The translations under genes and the position numbers were made by a program. From Chitinophagales bacterium (GTDB lineage Bacteria; Bacteroidota; Bacteroidia; Chitinophagales; Chitinophagaceae): a stretch of 38,493 bases of DNA. The stretch covers positions 1 to 38,493 of the forward strand of contig JAIXLB010000053.1 of assembly GCA_026931905.1 (NCBI GenBank), read 5' to 3'. Position 1 is the first letter of the stretch; the number at the start of each line of letters is the position of its first letter. Under the pieces are notes generated by a model. That model saw only the letters and a program-made list of their open reading frames with translations. It had not been told where the DNA came from and searched no databases. Below, piece after piece: positions 8,185 through 17,933 of this stretch.

Positions 8185-9162
8185 TTATACATTTTTATTT
8201 TCTAATAAATCGCTGGGCAATTGGTCAAAAGATTTTTTAAATGCCTTAGCAAAATTGCTTAAATTGCTATAACCAATTTCCAAGCCTACTTCTTTTACAG
8301 TATATTTTTGAGAAAGCAACATAGCTTTTGCTTTATTCATTCTGTGTTTTTGAAAATACTGATAAATAGGTAAGCCATATATATCTTTAAAAATAATTTT
8401 CAATTTAGAGGAGCTCATAGCTGCCATTCTTGCCAATTTAGGAATACCTGGTGGTGGTACAGAATAATCTTTAACCAATTCTTCTTCTACTTTTACCAAA
8501 CGTTGCAAATCATCTTCAGACACTTTTAAATCAAAATTGGTATCGTTGATTTTTATAAAAATGCGTGAAAAAAATCTTTCTATTAAAAGCATCACTCTAT
8601 TTTGAACTACCAAAGATTCAAAAGGGGTATGCTCGTTGCAATTCAAAATTTCGTACATTAATCGTTTGTATTCTACATCTAAAGATTCGTAATTAAAGGT
8701 GGCTAATTTTAAACTCAAATATTTTTTTACATAGCCAATATTTCTTTCTTTGTCTAAAAAATCATGTAGCCATTCTTTACTAAAAAGAATATTAATGCTC
8801 CTTAAATGTGTATGCTTTTTTAAAAGAAAAATCCAATCAAAAGCAGAGTTAGCCAATAGTACAGAGCTTTTAGTTTCTTCATCATTTGTTTTTTTGTCTT
8901 TTACAGTAAGGGAAATTTCATCAAGCCTTAAAATAAAAAACTCTTCTTTAACTCTTAATCGTTGTAAGGTAATATCGTCATTTAAAATAAAATCTTTTAT
9001 TAAAACCTGTAACCCATTCGATAAGGGAATGTATTTTAAATATCCCTTGCCTATTGAGGTGGGAATTTCAAAAAAATTGTCTTTAATTTTGGTGGCAAAA
9101 TGTTTAGAATATTGCTGTAAAAGTTCTTCAAAATTAATATGTGAAAATTCTATAGTGTGCAA
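8185..9162 (-). CDS. AraC-family transcriptional regulator
   Basis: This 325-residue protein has an N-terminal sensor or dimerisation half of unrecognised type (about 1-220) and a C-terminal AraC/XylS DNA-binding domain (about 240-320). The first helix-turn-helix lies around IPKLARMAAMSSSKLKIIFK and the second around VKEVGLEIGYSNLSNFAKAF, followed by SFDQLPSDL where GxxPSxYR is usual. No membrane segment is seen, so it is cytoplasmic and probably responds to a small molecule. The neighbouring genes do not suggest a regulon. The start ATG gives MHTIEFSHINF, a plausible soluble N-terminus. It ends 10 bases from the stop of the convergent DUF2130 gene. Confidence 0.92.
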   Translation of the reverse strand: MHTIEFSHINFEELLQQYSKHFATKIKDNFFEIPTSIGKGYLKYIPLSNGLQVLIKDFILNDDITLQRLRVKEEFFILRLDEISLTVKDKKTNDEETKSSVLLANSAFDWIFLLKKHTHLRSINILFSKEWLHDFLDKERNIGYVKKYLSLKLATFNYESLDVEYKRLMYEILNCNEHTPFESLVVQNRVMLLIERFFSRIFIKINDTNFDLKVSEDDLQRLVKVEEELVKDYSVPPPGIPKLARMAAMSSSKLKIIFKDIYGLPIYQYFQKHRMNKAKAMLLSQKYTVKEVGLEIGYSNLSNFAKAFKKSFDQLPSDLLENKNV

Positions 9163-9207
9163 GGAGTTAGGATTTTAAATTTTTAATCAATAAAAAAATA
9201 TTATGTT

Positions 9208-9438
9208 TTATAAATATCGCAAAGGGTTTCTTTTTGCATTATAAATGTACTTTTTAATATTTAGCCAAAAAGCCAAAATCATATAAATAATTACAGGCGA
9301 ACCCAATGTTAAAAAAGAAATATAAATAAACCACAACCTTATTCTTGAGCTTGCAATACCTAATTTTTCTCCAATAACAGAACAAACACCAAAAGCCTGT
9401 GTTTCAAAATACATTCTTATTTTATCTATAAACTTCAT
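9208..9438 (-). CDS. PspC-domain membrane protein
   Basis: This 76-residue protein fits a stand-alone PspC-like domain: an amphipathic start, then FGVCSVIGEKLGIASSRIRLWFIYISFLTLG and a second hydrophobic stretch, SPVIIYMILAFWL, ending in a basic tail. PspC domains sit in the inner membrane and are associated with envelope-stress responses, although small stand-alone copies in Bacteroidota have no proven role. It lies 45 bases upstream of the AraC-type gene on the same strand, so the two may share a transcript. The family call rests on the pattern around VCSVIGEKLGI and the tryptophan-containing helix. Confidence 0.8.
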   Translation of the reverse strand: MKFIDKIRMYFETQAFGVCSVIGEKLGIASSRIRLWFIYISFLTLGSPVIIYMILAFWLNIKKYIYNAKRNPLRYL

Positions 9439-9518
9439 GCTTCACATTTCTTTATATGTTGCAATTTATAAAATTTAATTCAAATTATTAAATCATATTT
9501 TAAAACCATTTAAACGTG

Positions 9519-9526
9519 TATTTTTG
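9519..9526 (+). promoter_or_regulatory. -7 promoter element upstream of aconitase
   Basis: TATTTTTG matches the Bacteroidota -7 consensus TAnnTTTG. No good TTG is seen at the -33 spacing. Transcription would start near 9532, leaving a leader of about 50 bases before the ATG at 9585. The element overlaps a possible upstream GTG start, which argues against that start. Confidence 0.5.
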
Positions 9527-9584
9527 CAGCCATTTTATAAAAAATAATACACTCATTCATCATCACAAAAAAAACAATTTATAT

Positions 9585-11852
9585 ATGGCTTTTGATATTG
9601 AAATGATTAAGAAAGTATATGCTGAAATGCCAGTAAAAGTAGATGCTGCACGTTCTTCAATAGGACGTTCATTAACCTTAACAGAAAAAATATTATTTGC
9701 ACACTTGCATAATGATATGCAATTAACAAATTTTGAAAGAGGTAAGCATTATGTAGATTTTGCTCCAGACCGTGTAGCAATGCAAGATGCAACTGCACAA
9801 ATGGCTTTATTACAATTTATGCAAGCTGGTCGTTCTAAAGTAGCAGTACCCAGTACAGTGCATTGCGATCATTTAATTATGGCAAAATTAGATGCAAAAA
9901 AAGATTTAGAAATTGCCAATAAAGAAAGCAAAGAAGTATATGATTTTTTGGCTTCTGTTTCTAATAAATATGGTATTGGTTTTTGGAAACCTGGAGCTGG
10001 AATTATACACCAAGTTGTGTTGGAAAATTATGCTTTTCCTGGAGGAATGATGATTGGTACAGATAGCCATACTGTAAATGCAGGAGGCTTAGGAATGATA
10101 GCGATAGGTGTAGGTGGAGCAGATGCTTGTGATGTAATGGCTGGTTTGCCTTGGGAACTAAAATGGCCTAAATTGATTGGTATAAAATTAACAGGAAAAC
10201 TAAGTGGTTGGGCTGCTCCTAAAGATGTTATTTTAAAAGTTGCAGGATTATTAACAGTAAAAGGTGGTACAGGTGCTATTGTAGAATATTTTGGCGAAGG
10301 TGCTAAAGCATTGAGTTGTACAGGAAAAGGTACAATTTGTAATATGGGTGCAGAAATTGGTGCAACCACTTCAACATTTGGTTATGATGAAAGTATGAGC
10401 AGATATTTAAAAGCAACAGGGCGTGAAGATGTAGCCAATTTAGCAGATGGTATAAAAGAATATTTAACTGCCGATGCAGAGGTTTATGCAAATCCTGAAA
10501 AATATTTTGACCAAGTAATTGAAATTAATTTAAGCGAATTAGAACCACACTTAAATGGACCATTTACACCAGATTTAGCAACACCCATTTCAAAAATGAA
10601 AGAAGAAGCAGCTAAAAATGGCTGGCCTACAAAAATTGAAGTAGGTTTAATAGGAAGTTGCACCAACAGTTCTTATGAAGATATTTCAAGAGCTGTAAGT
10701 TTAGCAAAACAAGTTGATGAAAAAGGATTAAAAACAAAAGCAGAATATACTATTACACCAGGTAGTGAACAAGTTCGCTATACCATTGAAAGAGATGGAT
10801 TTTTACAAATATTTGATAAAATTGGAGCTACTGTTTTTGCCAATGCTTGTGGACCTTGTATAGGTATGTGGGATAGAGTTGGTGCAGAAAAAAAAGAAAA
10901 AAATACTATTGTACATAGCTTCAACAGAAATTTTGCAAAACGTGCCGATGGTAACCCTAATACTTTTGCATTTGTTGCAAGTCCAGAATTAGTAACAGCT
11001 TTAGCTATTGCTGGAGATTTAACTTTTAATCCTATAACTGATACTTTAGTAAATGAAAAAGGTGAGTTGGTAAAATTAGATGAACCAACAGGTGAAGAAT
11101 TGCCTAAACGTGGTTTTGCTGTGGAAGATGCAGGTTATCAAGCTCCTGCTTTAGATGGCAGTAATGTTACTGTTGCTGTTAGCCCTACCAGTAATCGTTT
11201 GCAATTATTAGAACCTTTTACTCCATGGGAAGGAACAGATTTGAAAGGCTTAAAACTTTTAATTAAAGCAAAAGGAAAATGTACTACAGACCATATTTCT
11301 ATGGCTGGACCTTGGTTGAAATTTAGAGGTCATTTAGATAATATTTCAAACAATCTTTTAATTGGTGCTATCAACTTTTTTAATGACAAAGCCGATAATA
11401 TAAAAAACCAACTAACAGGAGAATATGGCACTGTGCCTACCACACAACGTGCATACAAAGCAGCTAATATTGGAAGTATTGTTGTAGGAGATGAAAACTA
11501 TGGCGAAGGAAGTTCAAGAGAACATGCAGCTATGGAACCTCGTCATTTAGGTGTGAGGGTTGTTCTTACAAAATCATTTGCTCGTATTCACGAAACCAAT
11601 CTTAAAAAACAAGGTATGTTGGCTTTAACATTTGCCAATAAAGAAGATTATGATAAAATACAAGAAGAAGATACTATTGATGTAATTGGATTAACAACAT
11701 TTGCCCCCAATACACCATTAACATTGGTATTACATCATGCAGATGGAACCAAAGAAGAAATTATTGCTAACCATACTTATAACCAACAACAAATAGAATG
11801 GTTTAAAGCGGGTGCTGCATTAAATATTATTCGTAAACAAGTAAGTAATTAA
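9585..11852 (+). CDS. aconitate hydratase (mitochondrial-type)
   Basis: Aconitase interconverts citrate and isocitrate in the TCA cycle through a [4Fe-4S] cluster. The 755-residue product has the iron-sulfur ligands Cys359 (GSCTNSS) and Cys422/Cys425 (ACGPCIG), the active-site segment GTDSHT at 158-163, and the swivel-domain motif [10 protein letters not shown] near the C-terminus. The length and the separate cysteine spacing fit the mitochondrial-type family. The open frame extends 69 bases upstream to a GTG, but that segment overlaps a -7 promoter element and is atypical, so the ATG giving MAFDIEMI is preferred. It is monocistronic, followed by a strong hairpin terminator. Confidence 0.96.
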   Translation: MAFDIEMIKKVYAEMPVKVDAARSSIGRSLTLTEKILFAHLHNDMQLTNFERGKHYVDFAPDRVAMQDATAQMALLQFMQAGRSKVAVPSTVHCDHLIMAKLDAKKDLEIANKESKEVYDFLASVSNKYGIGFWKPGAGIIHQVVLENYAFPGGMMIGTDSHTVNAGGLGMIAIGVGGADACDVMAGLPWELKWPKLIGIKLTGKLSGWAAPKDVILKVAGLLTVKGGTGAIVEYFGEGAKALSCTGKGTICNMGAEIGATTSTFGYDESMSRYLKATGREDVANLADGIKEYLTADAEVYANPEKYFDQVIEINLSELEPHLNGPFTPDLATPISKMKEEAAKNGWPTKIEVGLIGSCTNSSYEDISRAVSLAKQVDEKGLKTKAEYTITPGSEQVRYTIERDGFLQIFDKIGATVFANACGPCIGMWDRVGAEKKEKNTIVHSFNRNFAKRADGNPNTFAFVASPELVTALAIAGDLTFNPITDTLVNEKGELVKLDEPTGEELPKRGFAVEDAGYQAPALDGSNVTVAVSPTSNRLQLLEPFTPWEGTDLKGLKLLIKAKGKCTTDHISMAGPWLKFRGHLDNISNNLLIGAINFFNDKADNIKNQLTGEYGTVPTTQRAYKAANIGSIVVGDENYGEGSSREHAAMEPRHLGVRVVLTKSFARIHETNLKKQGMLALTFANKEDYDKIQEEDTIDVIGLTTFAPNTPLTLVLHHADGTKEEIIANHTYNQQQIEWFKAGAALNIIRKQVSN

Positions 11853-11876
11853 AATGCTTTTAAAATTATAAAACTT

Positions 11877-11910
11877 AAAAACTCACATTCAAAAAAATGT
11901 GAGTTTTTTA
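11877..11910 (+). terminator. Rho-independent terminator after aconitase
   Basis: ACTCACATT (11881-11889) and AATGTGAGT (11896-11904) form a perfect 9-bp stem with a six-base loop, flanked by A's on the left and a T run on the right. The symmetry means it could also stop leftward transcription from the convergent DUF2279 gene, which ends at 11934. Confidence 0.9.
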
Positions 11911-11933
11911 TTGAAATAAAATTATTGGAAAAA

Positions 11934-12956
11934 CTAAAAATGCAACCAATTAAACTCTACTCCATTTTTACTAAACCCAATACTTGGAGCTGGAAATTTG
12001 AAAGAATTTAAAACAAAAAAAACAGTTTTTAAAAGCTTACTCTTTGTTTTAATTTTGGTTAAATTAATATCAGGTGCAATATACCATTTTCTAAAACGTG
12101 GAATATCTCTCCTATCAATAGTATTACCATTTTTATCTTCCCAAATATTATCAAACCCCTCAAACATACCTTCTGCACCATAGCCTACTGCTACATTTAG
12201 CCAATTAGGCAAACTGCTTTTTGGAAAAAAAGATTTAATATTTGCACTTAACCAATAGGTTTGCCCATTGTAATCTTTTAGCATTCTACTTAAAAAACTT
12301 TTACCAAAAAGTTCATTAGCTCTTTCATGTAATACAGGGTCGGGATAATTTACTCTATGAAAAGAAAACTTTAAATCTATTCTTTGTTCATCCCATAATA
12401 ATTCCTGTGCAACCAATACACCACTACCTGCACAGTTTGCAATAAAATCGCCCCAACTCCAACCCCATTTAGCACTAAAACCATCTAATACTTCAATAGC
12501 TGTTTGATAAGCTGCACCACTTAAACCTCCATACCAAATTCTATGCTTACGTGAAACCCCAGCCCAACGCCATAACTCCATACTTGCTTTACTTTCTATA
12601 TATGCACTATATGCATGTCCAAATTTATCTACCTGCAACCACTCTAAATTATCATTAAAAAAATGAAAATGAGTTTGAGGATAATCTTTATACCATGCTT
12701 GATATAAGCCAACTAAAGCTCCTCCATAACCTATAATATTTGCAGCAGCAACAAGTTTAATTCTATTTTTTCTTTGCTTATCTGTAAAAAAAACTGATGA
12801 ACTATCTTTTAAAATTGAATCTTTATAAAAATTAGAATTATAATTTGGAGTGCTACTTAAAGCTGGCAACAAAAAATTTTGAGAAAAACTTTGTTGTACT
12901 AAAATAAAAAAACTAAGCACTAATAACCATTCAAATTTCCTGTTTCTAAATTTCAT
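11934..12956 (-). CDS. DUF2279 exported protein
   Basis: This 340-residue protein starts with a signal peptide (about 1-26, ending SFSQ), so it is periplasmic or outer-membrane associated. The middle region carries the DUF2279 pattern: WLQVDKFGHAYSAY, WAGVSRKHRIWYGG, AIEVLDGFSAKWGWSWGDF and an ANCAGSGV segment with small residues. The histidine and acidic residues in this part could bind a ligand or metal, but no activity is known to me. The C-terminal third (GVEFNWLHF at the very end) has beta-barrel-like alternation and an aromatic end, consistent with outer-membrane insertion. A TATGTTTG -7 element abuts the start. Confidence 0.8.
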   Translation of the reverse strand: MKFRNRKFEWLLVLSFFILVQQSFSQNFLLPALSSTPNYNSNFYKDSILKDSSSVFFTDKQRKNRIKLVAAANIIGYGGALVGLYQAWYKDYPQTHFHFFNDNLEWLQVDKFGHAYSAYIESKASMELWRWAGVSRKHRIWYGGLSGAAYQTAIEVLDGFSAKWGWSWGDFIANCAGSGVLVAQELLWDEQRIDLKFSFHRVNYPDPVLHERANELFGKSFLSRMLKDYNGQTYWLSANIKSFFPKSSLPNWLNVAVGYGAEGMFEGFDNIWEDKNGNTIDRRDIPRFRKWYIAPDINLTKIKTKSKLLKTVFFVLNSFKFPAPSIGFSKNGVEFNWLHF

Positions 12957-12960
12957 TTAT

Positions 12961-12968
12961 CAAACATA
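12961..12968 (-). promoter_or_regulatory. -7 element abutting the DUF2279 start
   Basis: Read on the minus strand this is TATGTTTG, matching TAnnTTTG, with only four bases between it and the ATG. If functional, transcription would begin at or next to the start codon. No -33 TTG was found at the normal spacing. Confidence 0.35.
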
Positions 12969-13088
12969 CAATAGGAATAGTAAATATGCAGATTACTATG
13001 AATAAAAATCATTAATTATGCTTAAAATTGCATTCTTATTTTTTAATAAATAAATTTTAATAACAATAAAAGAGTAAAATAAAAAACT

Positions 13089-14813
13089 ATGGATGCTATT
13101 ATTTTAGGCAAAGTAAATGAATGGCTGCAAGGAAATTATGATGAAGCAACCAAAGAAGCTGTAAAAAAGTTACAAGCAGAAAATGAGCATGAACTCGCTG
13201 AAAGCTTTTATAAAAATTTAGAATTTGGTACAGGAGGTTTAAGGGGTATAATGGGTGTAGGCACTAATCGTATGAATAAATATACTGTGGGTATGGCAAC
13301 ACAAGGTTTTGTAAATTATTTGAAAAAAGTATATGGCAATGCTGAAATAAAAGTTGCAATAGGACATGATAGTAGAAACAACAGTAGATTTTTTGCAGAA
13401 ACAACAGCCAATGTTTTTGCAGCAAATGGTTGTAAAGTTTTTTTGTTCGAAGCATTAAGACCAACACCTGAATTAAGTTTTGCAATTCGTTATTTAAAAT
13501 GTCAAGCAGGTGTAGTTTGTACAGCAAGCCATAATCCTAAGGAATACAATGGTTACAAAGCTTATTGGAATGATGGCAGTCAATTAGTACCTCCACACGA
13601 TAAAAATGTAATTAAAGAAGTAGAAGTTATTGCAAGTGTAGATGATGTACAATGGAATGGAGGTGAAGCAAACATTTCATTAATGGGTAAAGAAATGGAT
13701 GATGCTTATATGCAAATGGTAAAAGATTTAAGCGTTTATCCTGAAATAATTGCAAAGCAGCACAATTTAAAAATTGTTTATACACCTATTCATGGCACTG
13801 GCATTACTATTGTACCAGAAACCTTAAAACGCTTTGGATTTACCAATGTTCATATTGTAGAAGAACAAGCTACACCAGATGGAAATTTTCCAACAGTTGT
13901 TTATCCAAACCCAGAAGAAACAGAAGCCATGAGTATTGGCTTAAAAAAGGCTATAGAATTAGATGCTGATATTTTATGTGGCACAGACCCTGATAGTGAT
14001 AGGGTTGGTATTGGAATTAAAAATCATAAAGGCGAGTGGGTGTTAATGAATGGAAACCAAACTTTGGCTTTAGCATTTGCCTATTTAATTGAAGCAAGAA
14101 GAACAAAAGGTATTGCTAAAGCAAATGACATGGTTATTTCAACCATTGTTTCTACAGATATGGTGCATGAAATTGCCAAACAAAACGATGTAAATAGCTA
14201 TAATGTTTTAACAGGCTTTAAATGGATTGCTGAGTTAATTCGTGAAAAAGAAAATGATGAAAATTATATTATTGGTGGAGAAGAAAGTTTTGGGTTAATG
14301 ATAGGCAATGGCACAAGAGATAAAGATGCTGTAAGTGCTGTAGCCTTATTATGCGAAATGGCTGCTTTTGAAAAAGAACAAGGTAGGAGTTTATTTGATA
14401 AGTTAATTGACTTGTACATAAAATATGGCTTTTACTATGAATCATTAATAAGTATTACCAAAAAAGGAATGAATGGGCAAGCAGAAATTGCAGCCATGAT
14501 GGAAACTTTTAGAAACAATCCTCCTAAAGAAATTAATTGCAGCAAAGTAGTAGAAATTTTAGACTATGAAAAACAAATAGGCAAAGATTTTGAAAGCGGC
14601 GATAGCTGGAAAATTGAATTGCCTAAAAGCAATGTATTACAATTTGTAACTGCCGATGGTAGCAAAATTTCTGCAAGACCCAGTGGTACAGAGCCTAAAA
14701 TAAAATTTTATTTTAGTGTAAAAACTAAGCTTAACAGCAAAGATGAGTATGACAAAAGATTTGCAGAATTGGAGTCTAAAATTCAAGGAATAATTAAGAG
14801 TATGAACTTATAG
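13089..14813 (+). CDS. phosphoglucomutase/phosphomannomutase family (alpha-D-phosphohexomutase)
   Basis: This 574-residue enzyme interconverts hexose 1- and 6-phosphates. All four family sites are visible: the phosphoserine loop TASHNP with Ser147, the metal loop DPDSDR with Asp300, Asp302 and Asp304, the sugar-binding loop GGEESFG at 396-402, and the phosphate-binding loop RPSGTEPK at 530-537. The N-terminal extension (about 1-45) and FGTGGLRG match the longer PgcA/PGM2-like subgroup, for which glucose 1-phosphate is the usual substrate. Mannose or deoxyribose phosphate specificity cannot be excluded. It stands alone between a divergent DUF2279 gene and a bidirectional terminator. Confidence 0.93.
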   Translation: MDAIILGKVNEWLQGNYDEATKEAVKKLQAENEHELAESFYKNLEFGTGGLRGIMGVGTNRMNKYTVGMATQGFVNYLKKVYGNAEIKVAIGHDSRNNSRFFAETTANVFAANGCKVFLFEALRPTPELSFAIRYLKCQAGVVCTASHNPKEYNGYKAYWNDGSQLVPPHDKNVIKEVEVIASVDDVQWNGGEANISLMGKEMDDAYMQMVKDLSVYPEIIAKQHNLKIVYTPIHGTGITIVPETLKRFGFTNVHIVEEQATPDGNFPTVVYPNPEETEAMSIGLKKAIELDADILCGTDPDSDRVGIGIKNHKGEWVLMNGNQTLALAFAYLIEARRTKGIAKANDMVISTIVSTDMVHEIAKQNDVNSYNVLTGFKWIAELIREKENDENYIIGGEESFGLMIGNGTRDKDAVSAVALLCEMAAFEKEQGRSLFDKLIDLYIKYGFYYESLISITKKGMNGQAEIAAMMETFRNNPPKEINCSKVVEILDYEKQIGKDFESGDSWKIELPKSNVLQFVTADGSKISARPSGTEPKIKFYFSVKTKLNSKDEYDKRFAELESKIQGIIKSMNL

Positions 14814-14845
14814 AATGTTTAAAAAATAAAACAAATTAATCCATT

Positions 14846-14875
14846 AAAAAAGGTTGCTGTTCAGCAACCTTTTTT
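14846..14875. terminator. bidirectional Rho-independent terminator
   Basis: AAAAAAGGTTGCTG and CAGCAACCTTTTTT are perfect inverted repeats forming a GC-containing stem with A and T runs on the two sides. It lies between the convergent phosphohexomutase and DUF6089 genes and can serve both directions. Confidence 0.92.
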
Positions 14876-14899
14876 AATACAATTTTTTTAGTATAAAAA

Positions 14900-15793
14900 T
14901 TACAATACAGAACGAGGAGTTCTTACTTTATTTCTTACACCACCTCCTCCAACACCATAAAAACCTAATGGACCACCCCACTCTACATTTAATAATTTAT
15001 AAGTTAGTTTTAATTGGAAAGAATAAAATAAATCTTTGTTTTTGGGATTTCCACGTGGCATAGTTGTAGAGAAAGATTTTCCTACTTCATCGCCACGAAA
15101 AGAAACATATTGTGAATAAGGGTTTCCTTGTGTTATAAACAACATTGGATCTACATAACTATTTAAACTTACATCATCTAAATAATCAGTAAATGTTTTG
15201 CGTATAAATAATTCAGCACCTAATTGAATGCTTTCTGTAACATCTACTCTAATACCACCACCAAATCCTAAGTTTAATTGTGTAAGTTTATAAGGTTTTC
15301 TATCAGGATAAGCTGCTAAACCTTGTCCTTCTGTACCCCAATCTCTTAAATTTACTTTATTACCAAATCTATCTATTGTTGTAGGATTAAAATGAAATAA
15401 ACCTGGGCCAAAGAAAACATAAGGCGTAAATGCATAATTATCGAAATTGTTTAAAAAATCGTATTCTGCCGCTACGCCAAATTCCCAAATATTACTTTTA
15501 AAATTTAGGTTTCTGTTCTTAAACTTAATATCGCTATTGTCTTTATCATCTCCTTTTATTGCTAATGTAGAAAAGGTAGCTCTTACTCTAATTTTTTCTG
15601 TAAAATTATAGCTACCTCCTAATGTAAAAGCAGGAGAAATTTGTTTTAACAAAGGCGTTCCTTGAATCAAATCGCCATAATAGGCACTACCGCCAAGTGC
15701 AGCAGATACAGCTACTCTTTGTGCATTTACCTGAAAAGCACTTGTAGCTACAAACAATAACAATATAGAACGTACAACTAATTTCATACACAT
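14900..15793 (-). CDS. DUF6089-type outer-membrane beta-barrel protein
   Basis: This 297-residue protein has a signal peptide (cleavage likely after VNA at 22-24) and then short alternating strands typical of an eight-to-ten-strand barrel. The stretch around IKGDDKDNSDIKFKNRNLNF followed by WEFGVAAEYDF is characteristic of the DUF6089/porin-like family of Bacteroidota. GPGLFHFNP and GFGGGIRVDVTESI are further barrel-strand and turn signatures. Its role is unknown; it is probably structural or a small channel in the outer membrane. The first codons read MCMKLVVRS, and the second ATG (15787) gives a more typical signal peptide. The 168-base gap to prmC upstream suggests its own promoter. Confidence 0.8.
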   Translation of the reverse strand: MCMKLVVRSILLLFVATSAFQVNAQRVAVSAALGGSAYYGDLIQGTPLLKQISPAFTLGGSYNFTEKIRVRATFSTLAIKGDDKDNSDIKFKNRNLNFKSNIWEFGVAAEYDFLNNFDNYAFTPYVFFGPGLFHFNPTTIDRFGNKVNLRDWGTEGQGLAAYPDRKPYKLTQLNLGFGGGIRVDVTESIQLGAELFIRKTFTDYLDDVSLNSYVDPMLFITQGNPYSQYVSFRGDEVGKSFSTTMPRGNPKNKDLFYSFQLKLTYKLLNVEWGGPLGFYGVGGGGVRNKVRTPRSVL

Positions 15794-15795
15794 TT

Positions 15796-15827
15796 CAAAT
15801 TTAAGTTTTGGTAGTTATAAAAAACAA
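15796..15827 (-). promoter_or_regulatory. candidate promoter of the DUF6089 gene
   Basis: On the minus strand TTG (15827-15825) is followed after 21 bases by TAAATTTG (15803-15796), matching the TTG/TAnnTTTG pattern. The -7 element is two bases from the annotated ATG, and initiation would fall close to the second ATG at 15787, giving a nearly leaderless message. Confidence 0.4.
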
Positions 15828-15961
15828 TACAACCTAAGATTTTATACCTTACCTTACTAATAATTGTAAAAGTAATATCTATTTATGTAAATAAGAAAAA
15901 AAATATAATGTTTTAATCCGTTGTTGGTAAAATACTGGCTTTTAAACGTAGTATTTTACTT

Positions 15962-16807
15962 TTATGGGTTATTGCACACTATAAACCTTTCTTTTCCTTG
16001 TAAATCTTTTATTATGGAAACATGATACCCAAATTGTTGAAAAAGTTGCTTGGTAACTTGCCCTAACGATTCATTTATTTCAAGATAAATTTTTCCATTT
16101 TCCTGTAAATGATTTTGAGAGAAAAGAGCAATTTTTTTATAAAAAATTAAGCTATCATTATCAGGAACAAATAAAGCTAAGTGGGGCTCAAAATCAAGTA
16201 CATTTTTTTTCATTAATACATCTTCACTTTGTTTTACATAAGGCGGATTGCTTACAATTACATCAAATTTTTGAAAACTGCCCCAAGAACTTTCATCTAA
16301 AAAATCATTTTGAATAAAATTTATTGAAGTGTTTAATTTTTTAGCATTTAATTGAGCTACTTGCAATGCTTCTTTACTTTTATCAAGTGCTGTAATGGTG
16401 GCATGAGGAAATTTAGATTTTAAACTAATTGCAATACAACCAGATCCTGTTCCAATATCAATAATAGAAGGGGTTTCAGCGTTATTTATTTTTACTAATT
16501 CTATCAACTCTTCAGTTTCTGATCTTGGTATAAGCACCTGTTCATTTACAAAAAATTTCATGTTATAAAACCATGTTTCATTTAAAACATATTGTATAGG
16601 TTTTTCTGTTGCAAGTTCTTTTGTAATTTTTTTAAACTTATTTTCTTGTTCAGTTGTTAGCAAACTATTTTTATGTAAAATTCTATCAGTGCTTACAAAA
16701 CCTGTTATATGCTCAGTTGCAATATTTGCAATATTTACAGCTTCACTTTTATCGTAAATACTTAACAATACAAGTAATAATTGTTGATGTGCTTGCTCTA
16801 AAGTCAT
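15962..16807 (-). CDS. prmC: peptide chain release factor N5-glutamine methyltransferase PrmC
   Basis: PrmC methylates the glutamine of the GGQ motif in release factors RF1 and RF2, using S-adenosylmethionine, which speeds peptide release. The 281-residue product has the helical N-terminal substrate domain (1-75), the PRSETEEL element at 94-101, the SAM-binding loop DIGTGSGC at 117-124 and the catalytic SNPPY at 186-190. Length is normal. The ATG start gives MTLEQAHQQL. It is divergent from ribD, with an 82-base gap. No sign of damage. Confidence 0.93.
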   Translation of the reverse strand: MTLEQAHQQLLLVLLSIYDKSEAVNIANIATEHITGFVSTDRILHKNSLLTTEQENKFKKITKELATEKPIQYVLNETWFYNMKFFVNEQVLIPRSETEELIELVKINNAETPSIIDIGTGSGCIAISLKSKFPHATITALDKSKEALQVAQLNAKKLNTSINFIQNDFLDESSWGSFQKFDVIVSNPPYVKQSEDVLMKKNVLDFEPHLALFVPDNDSLIFYKKIALFSQNHLQENGKIYLEINESLGQVTKQLFQQFGYHVSIIKDLQGKERFIVCNNP

Positions 16808-16856
16808 TATTAAACAGGTTTGTATTTAATCAAAATTCAAACAAAAACAATTCTGT

Positions 16857-16864
16857 TATTTTTG
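16857..16864 (+). promoter_or_regulatory. -7 promoter element upstream of ribD
   Basis: TATTTTTG fits TAnnTTTG and lies 25 bases before the GTG start of ribD, predicting a leader of about 20 bases. No TTG is present at -33 spacing, and no FMN riboswitch could fit in such a short leader. Confidence 0.45.
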
Positions 16865-16889
16865 TTCAGCAATCAAAATAAAGTATAAA

Positions 16890-17933
16890 GTGAGTATTGA
16901 TGAAAAATATATGCAACGATGTTTGGAATTAGCAGCTCTCGCCAATGGCTTTGTTGCTCCTAATCCTTTGGTAGGTGCGGTTTTGGTTTATAAAAATAAA
17001 ATTATTGGCGAAGGTTATCATCAACAATATGGTCAAGCTCATGCAGAAGTAAATTGTATAAATAGTGTTGCTAAAGAAAATATTGATAACATTAAAGATG
17101 CTACTCTTTATATTTCTTTAGAACCATGCAATCATTTTGGAAAAACGCCACCATGCACACATTTAATTATTGAAAAAAAAATTAAACAAGTAGTAATTGG
17201 TTGTAAAGATTATTTTGATTTAGTTAATGGCTCAGGAATTGAATTTTTACAAAAAAATGGTGTACATGTAAAAACAAATGTTTTGGAAGATGATTGCAAA
17301 AAAATAAACAAACGCTTTTTTACATTTCATCAAAAAAAGAGACCTTATATTATATTAAAGTATGCACAAACAGCAAATAACAAAATTGCAAGAACAGCTA
17401 ATGAAAGATTGTTTATTAGCAATACTTACACCAATAAATTAGTACATCAATGGCGTTCGCAAGAAGCTGCAATATTGGTAGGCACTCAAACTGTTGTAAA
17501 AGATAATCCTACACTTACCAATAGATATTTTACAGGAAAAAATCCAGTTCGGTTAATGATTGATAAAAAATTAATTGTGCCTAAAAGTTTCAATATTTTT
17601 AATTCAGATACTCCAACTTATATATTCAATGAAGTTAAACATGAACAAGAAAAAAACATTTCATACATTAAAATAAATAATACAGAAAATATTGTTCATG
17701 AAATTTTACAATTTTGCTACGAACAAAATTTATCAAGCCTTATGATAGAAGGAGGAGCAAAGCTCTTACAATCCTTTATTGACAAGGGTTTATGGGACGA
17801 AGCAAGAGTAATTACCAATACTGAATTAATAGTTGAAAATGGTATTGAAGCTCCTGTATTTTCAGGTAAATTATTTAATACGGAGCAATTTTTTTCTGAT
17901 ACAATTTCTTATTATTACCCAACAAATTCATGA
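16890..17933 (+). CDS. ribD: bifunctional riboflavin biosynthesis deaminase/reductase RibD
   Basis: RibD deaminates the pyrimidine intermediate of riboflavin synthesis and then reduces its ribosyl side chain. The 347-residue product has the zinc deaminase domain at about 1-140, with HAE (His51, Glu53) and PCNHFGKTPPC (Cys80, Cys89). The NADPH-dependent reductase domain lies at about 145-347, with KYAQTANNKIA and the SLMIEGGAKLLQSF phosphate/nucleotide segment. The start is a GTG; MSIDEKYMQRCLELA fits the family N-terminus and no ATG is better placed. The stop overlaps the next gene's ATG by four bases, so the two are translationally coupled. Confidence 0.93.
   Translation: MSIDEKYMQRCLELAALANGFVAPNPLVGAVLVYKNKIIGEGYHQQYGQAHAEVNCINSVAKENIDNIKDATLYISLEPCNHFGKTPPCTHLIIEKKIKQVVIGCKDYFDLVNGSGIEFLQKNGVHVKTNVLEDDCKKINKRFFTFHQKKRPYIILKYAQTANNKIARTANERLFISNTYTNKLVHQWRSQEAAILVGTQTVVKDNPTLTNRYFTGKNPVRLMIDKKLIVPKSFNIFNSDTPTYIFNEVKHEQEKNISYIKINNTENIVHEILQFCYEQNLSSLMIEGGAKLLQSFIDKGLWDEARVITNTELIVENGIEAPVFSGKLFNTEQFFSDTISYYYPTNS

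Noticed and set aside
9516..9584. Upstream GTG extension of the aconitase frame
   Set aside because: The added 23 residues are not family-like and overlap a -7 promoter element, so the ATG at 9585 is more credible.
16865..16889. Possible FMN riboswitch in front of ribD
   Set aside because: The gap between the promoter element and the GTG start is about 25 bases, far too short for the conserved RFN structure.
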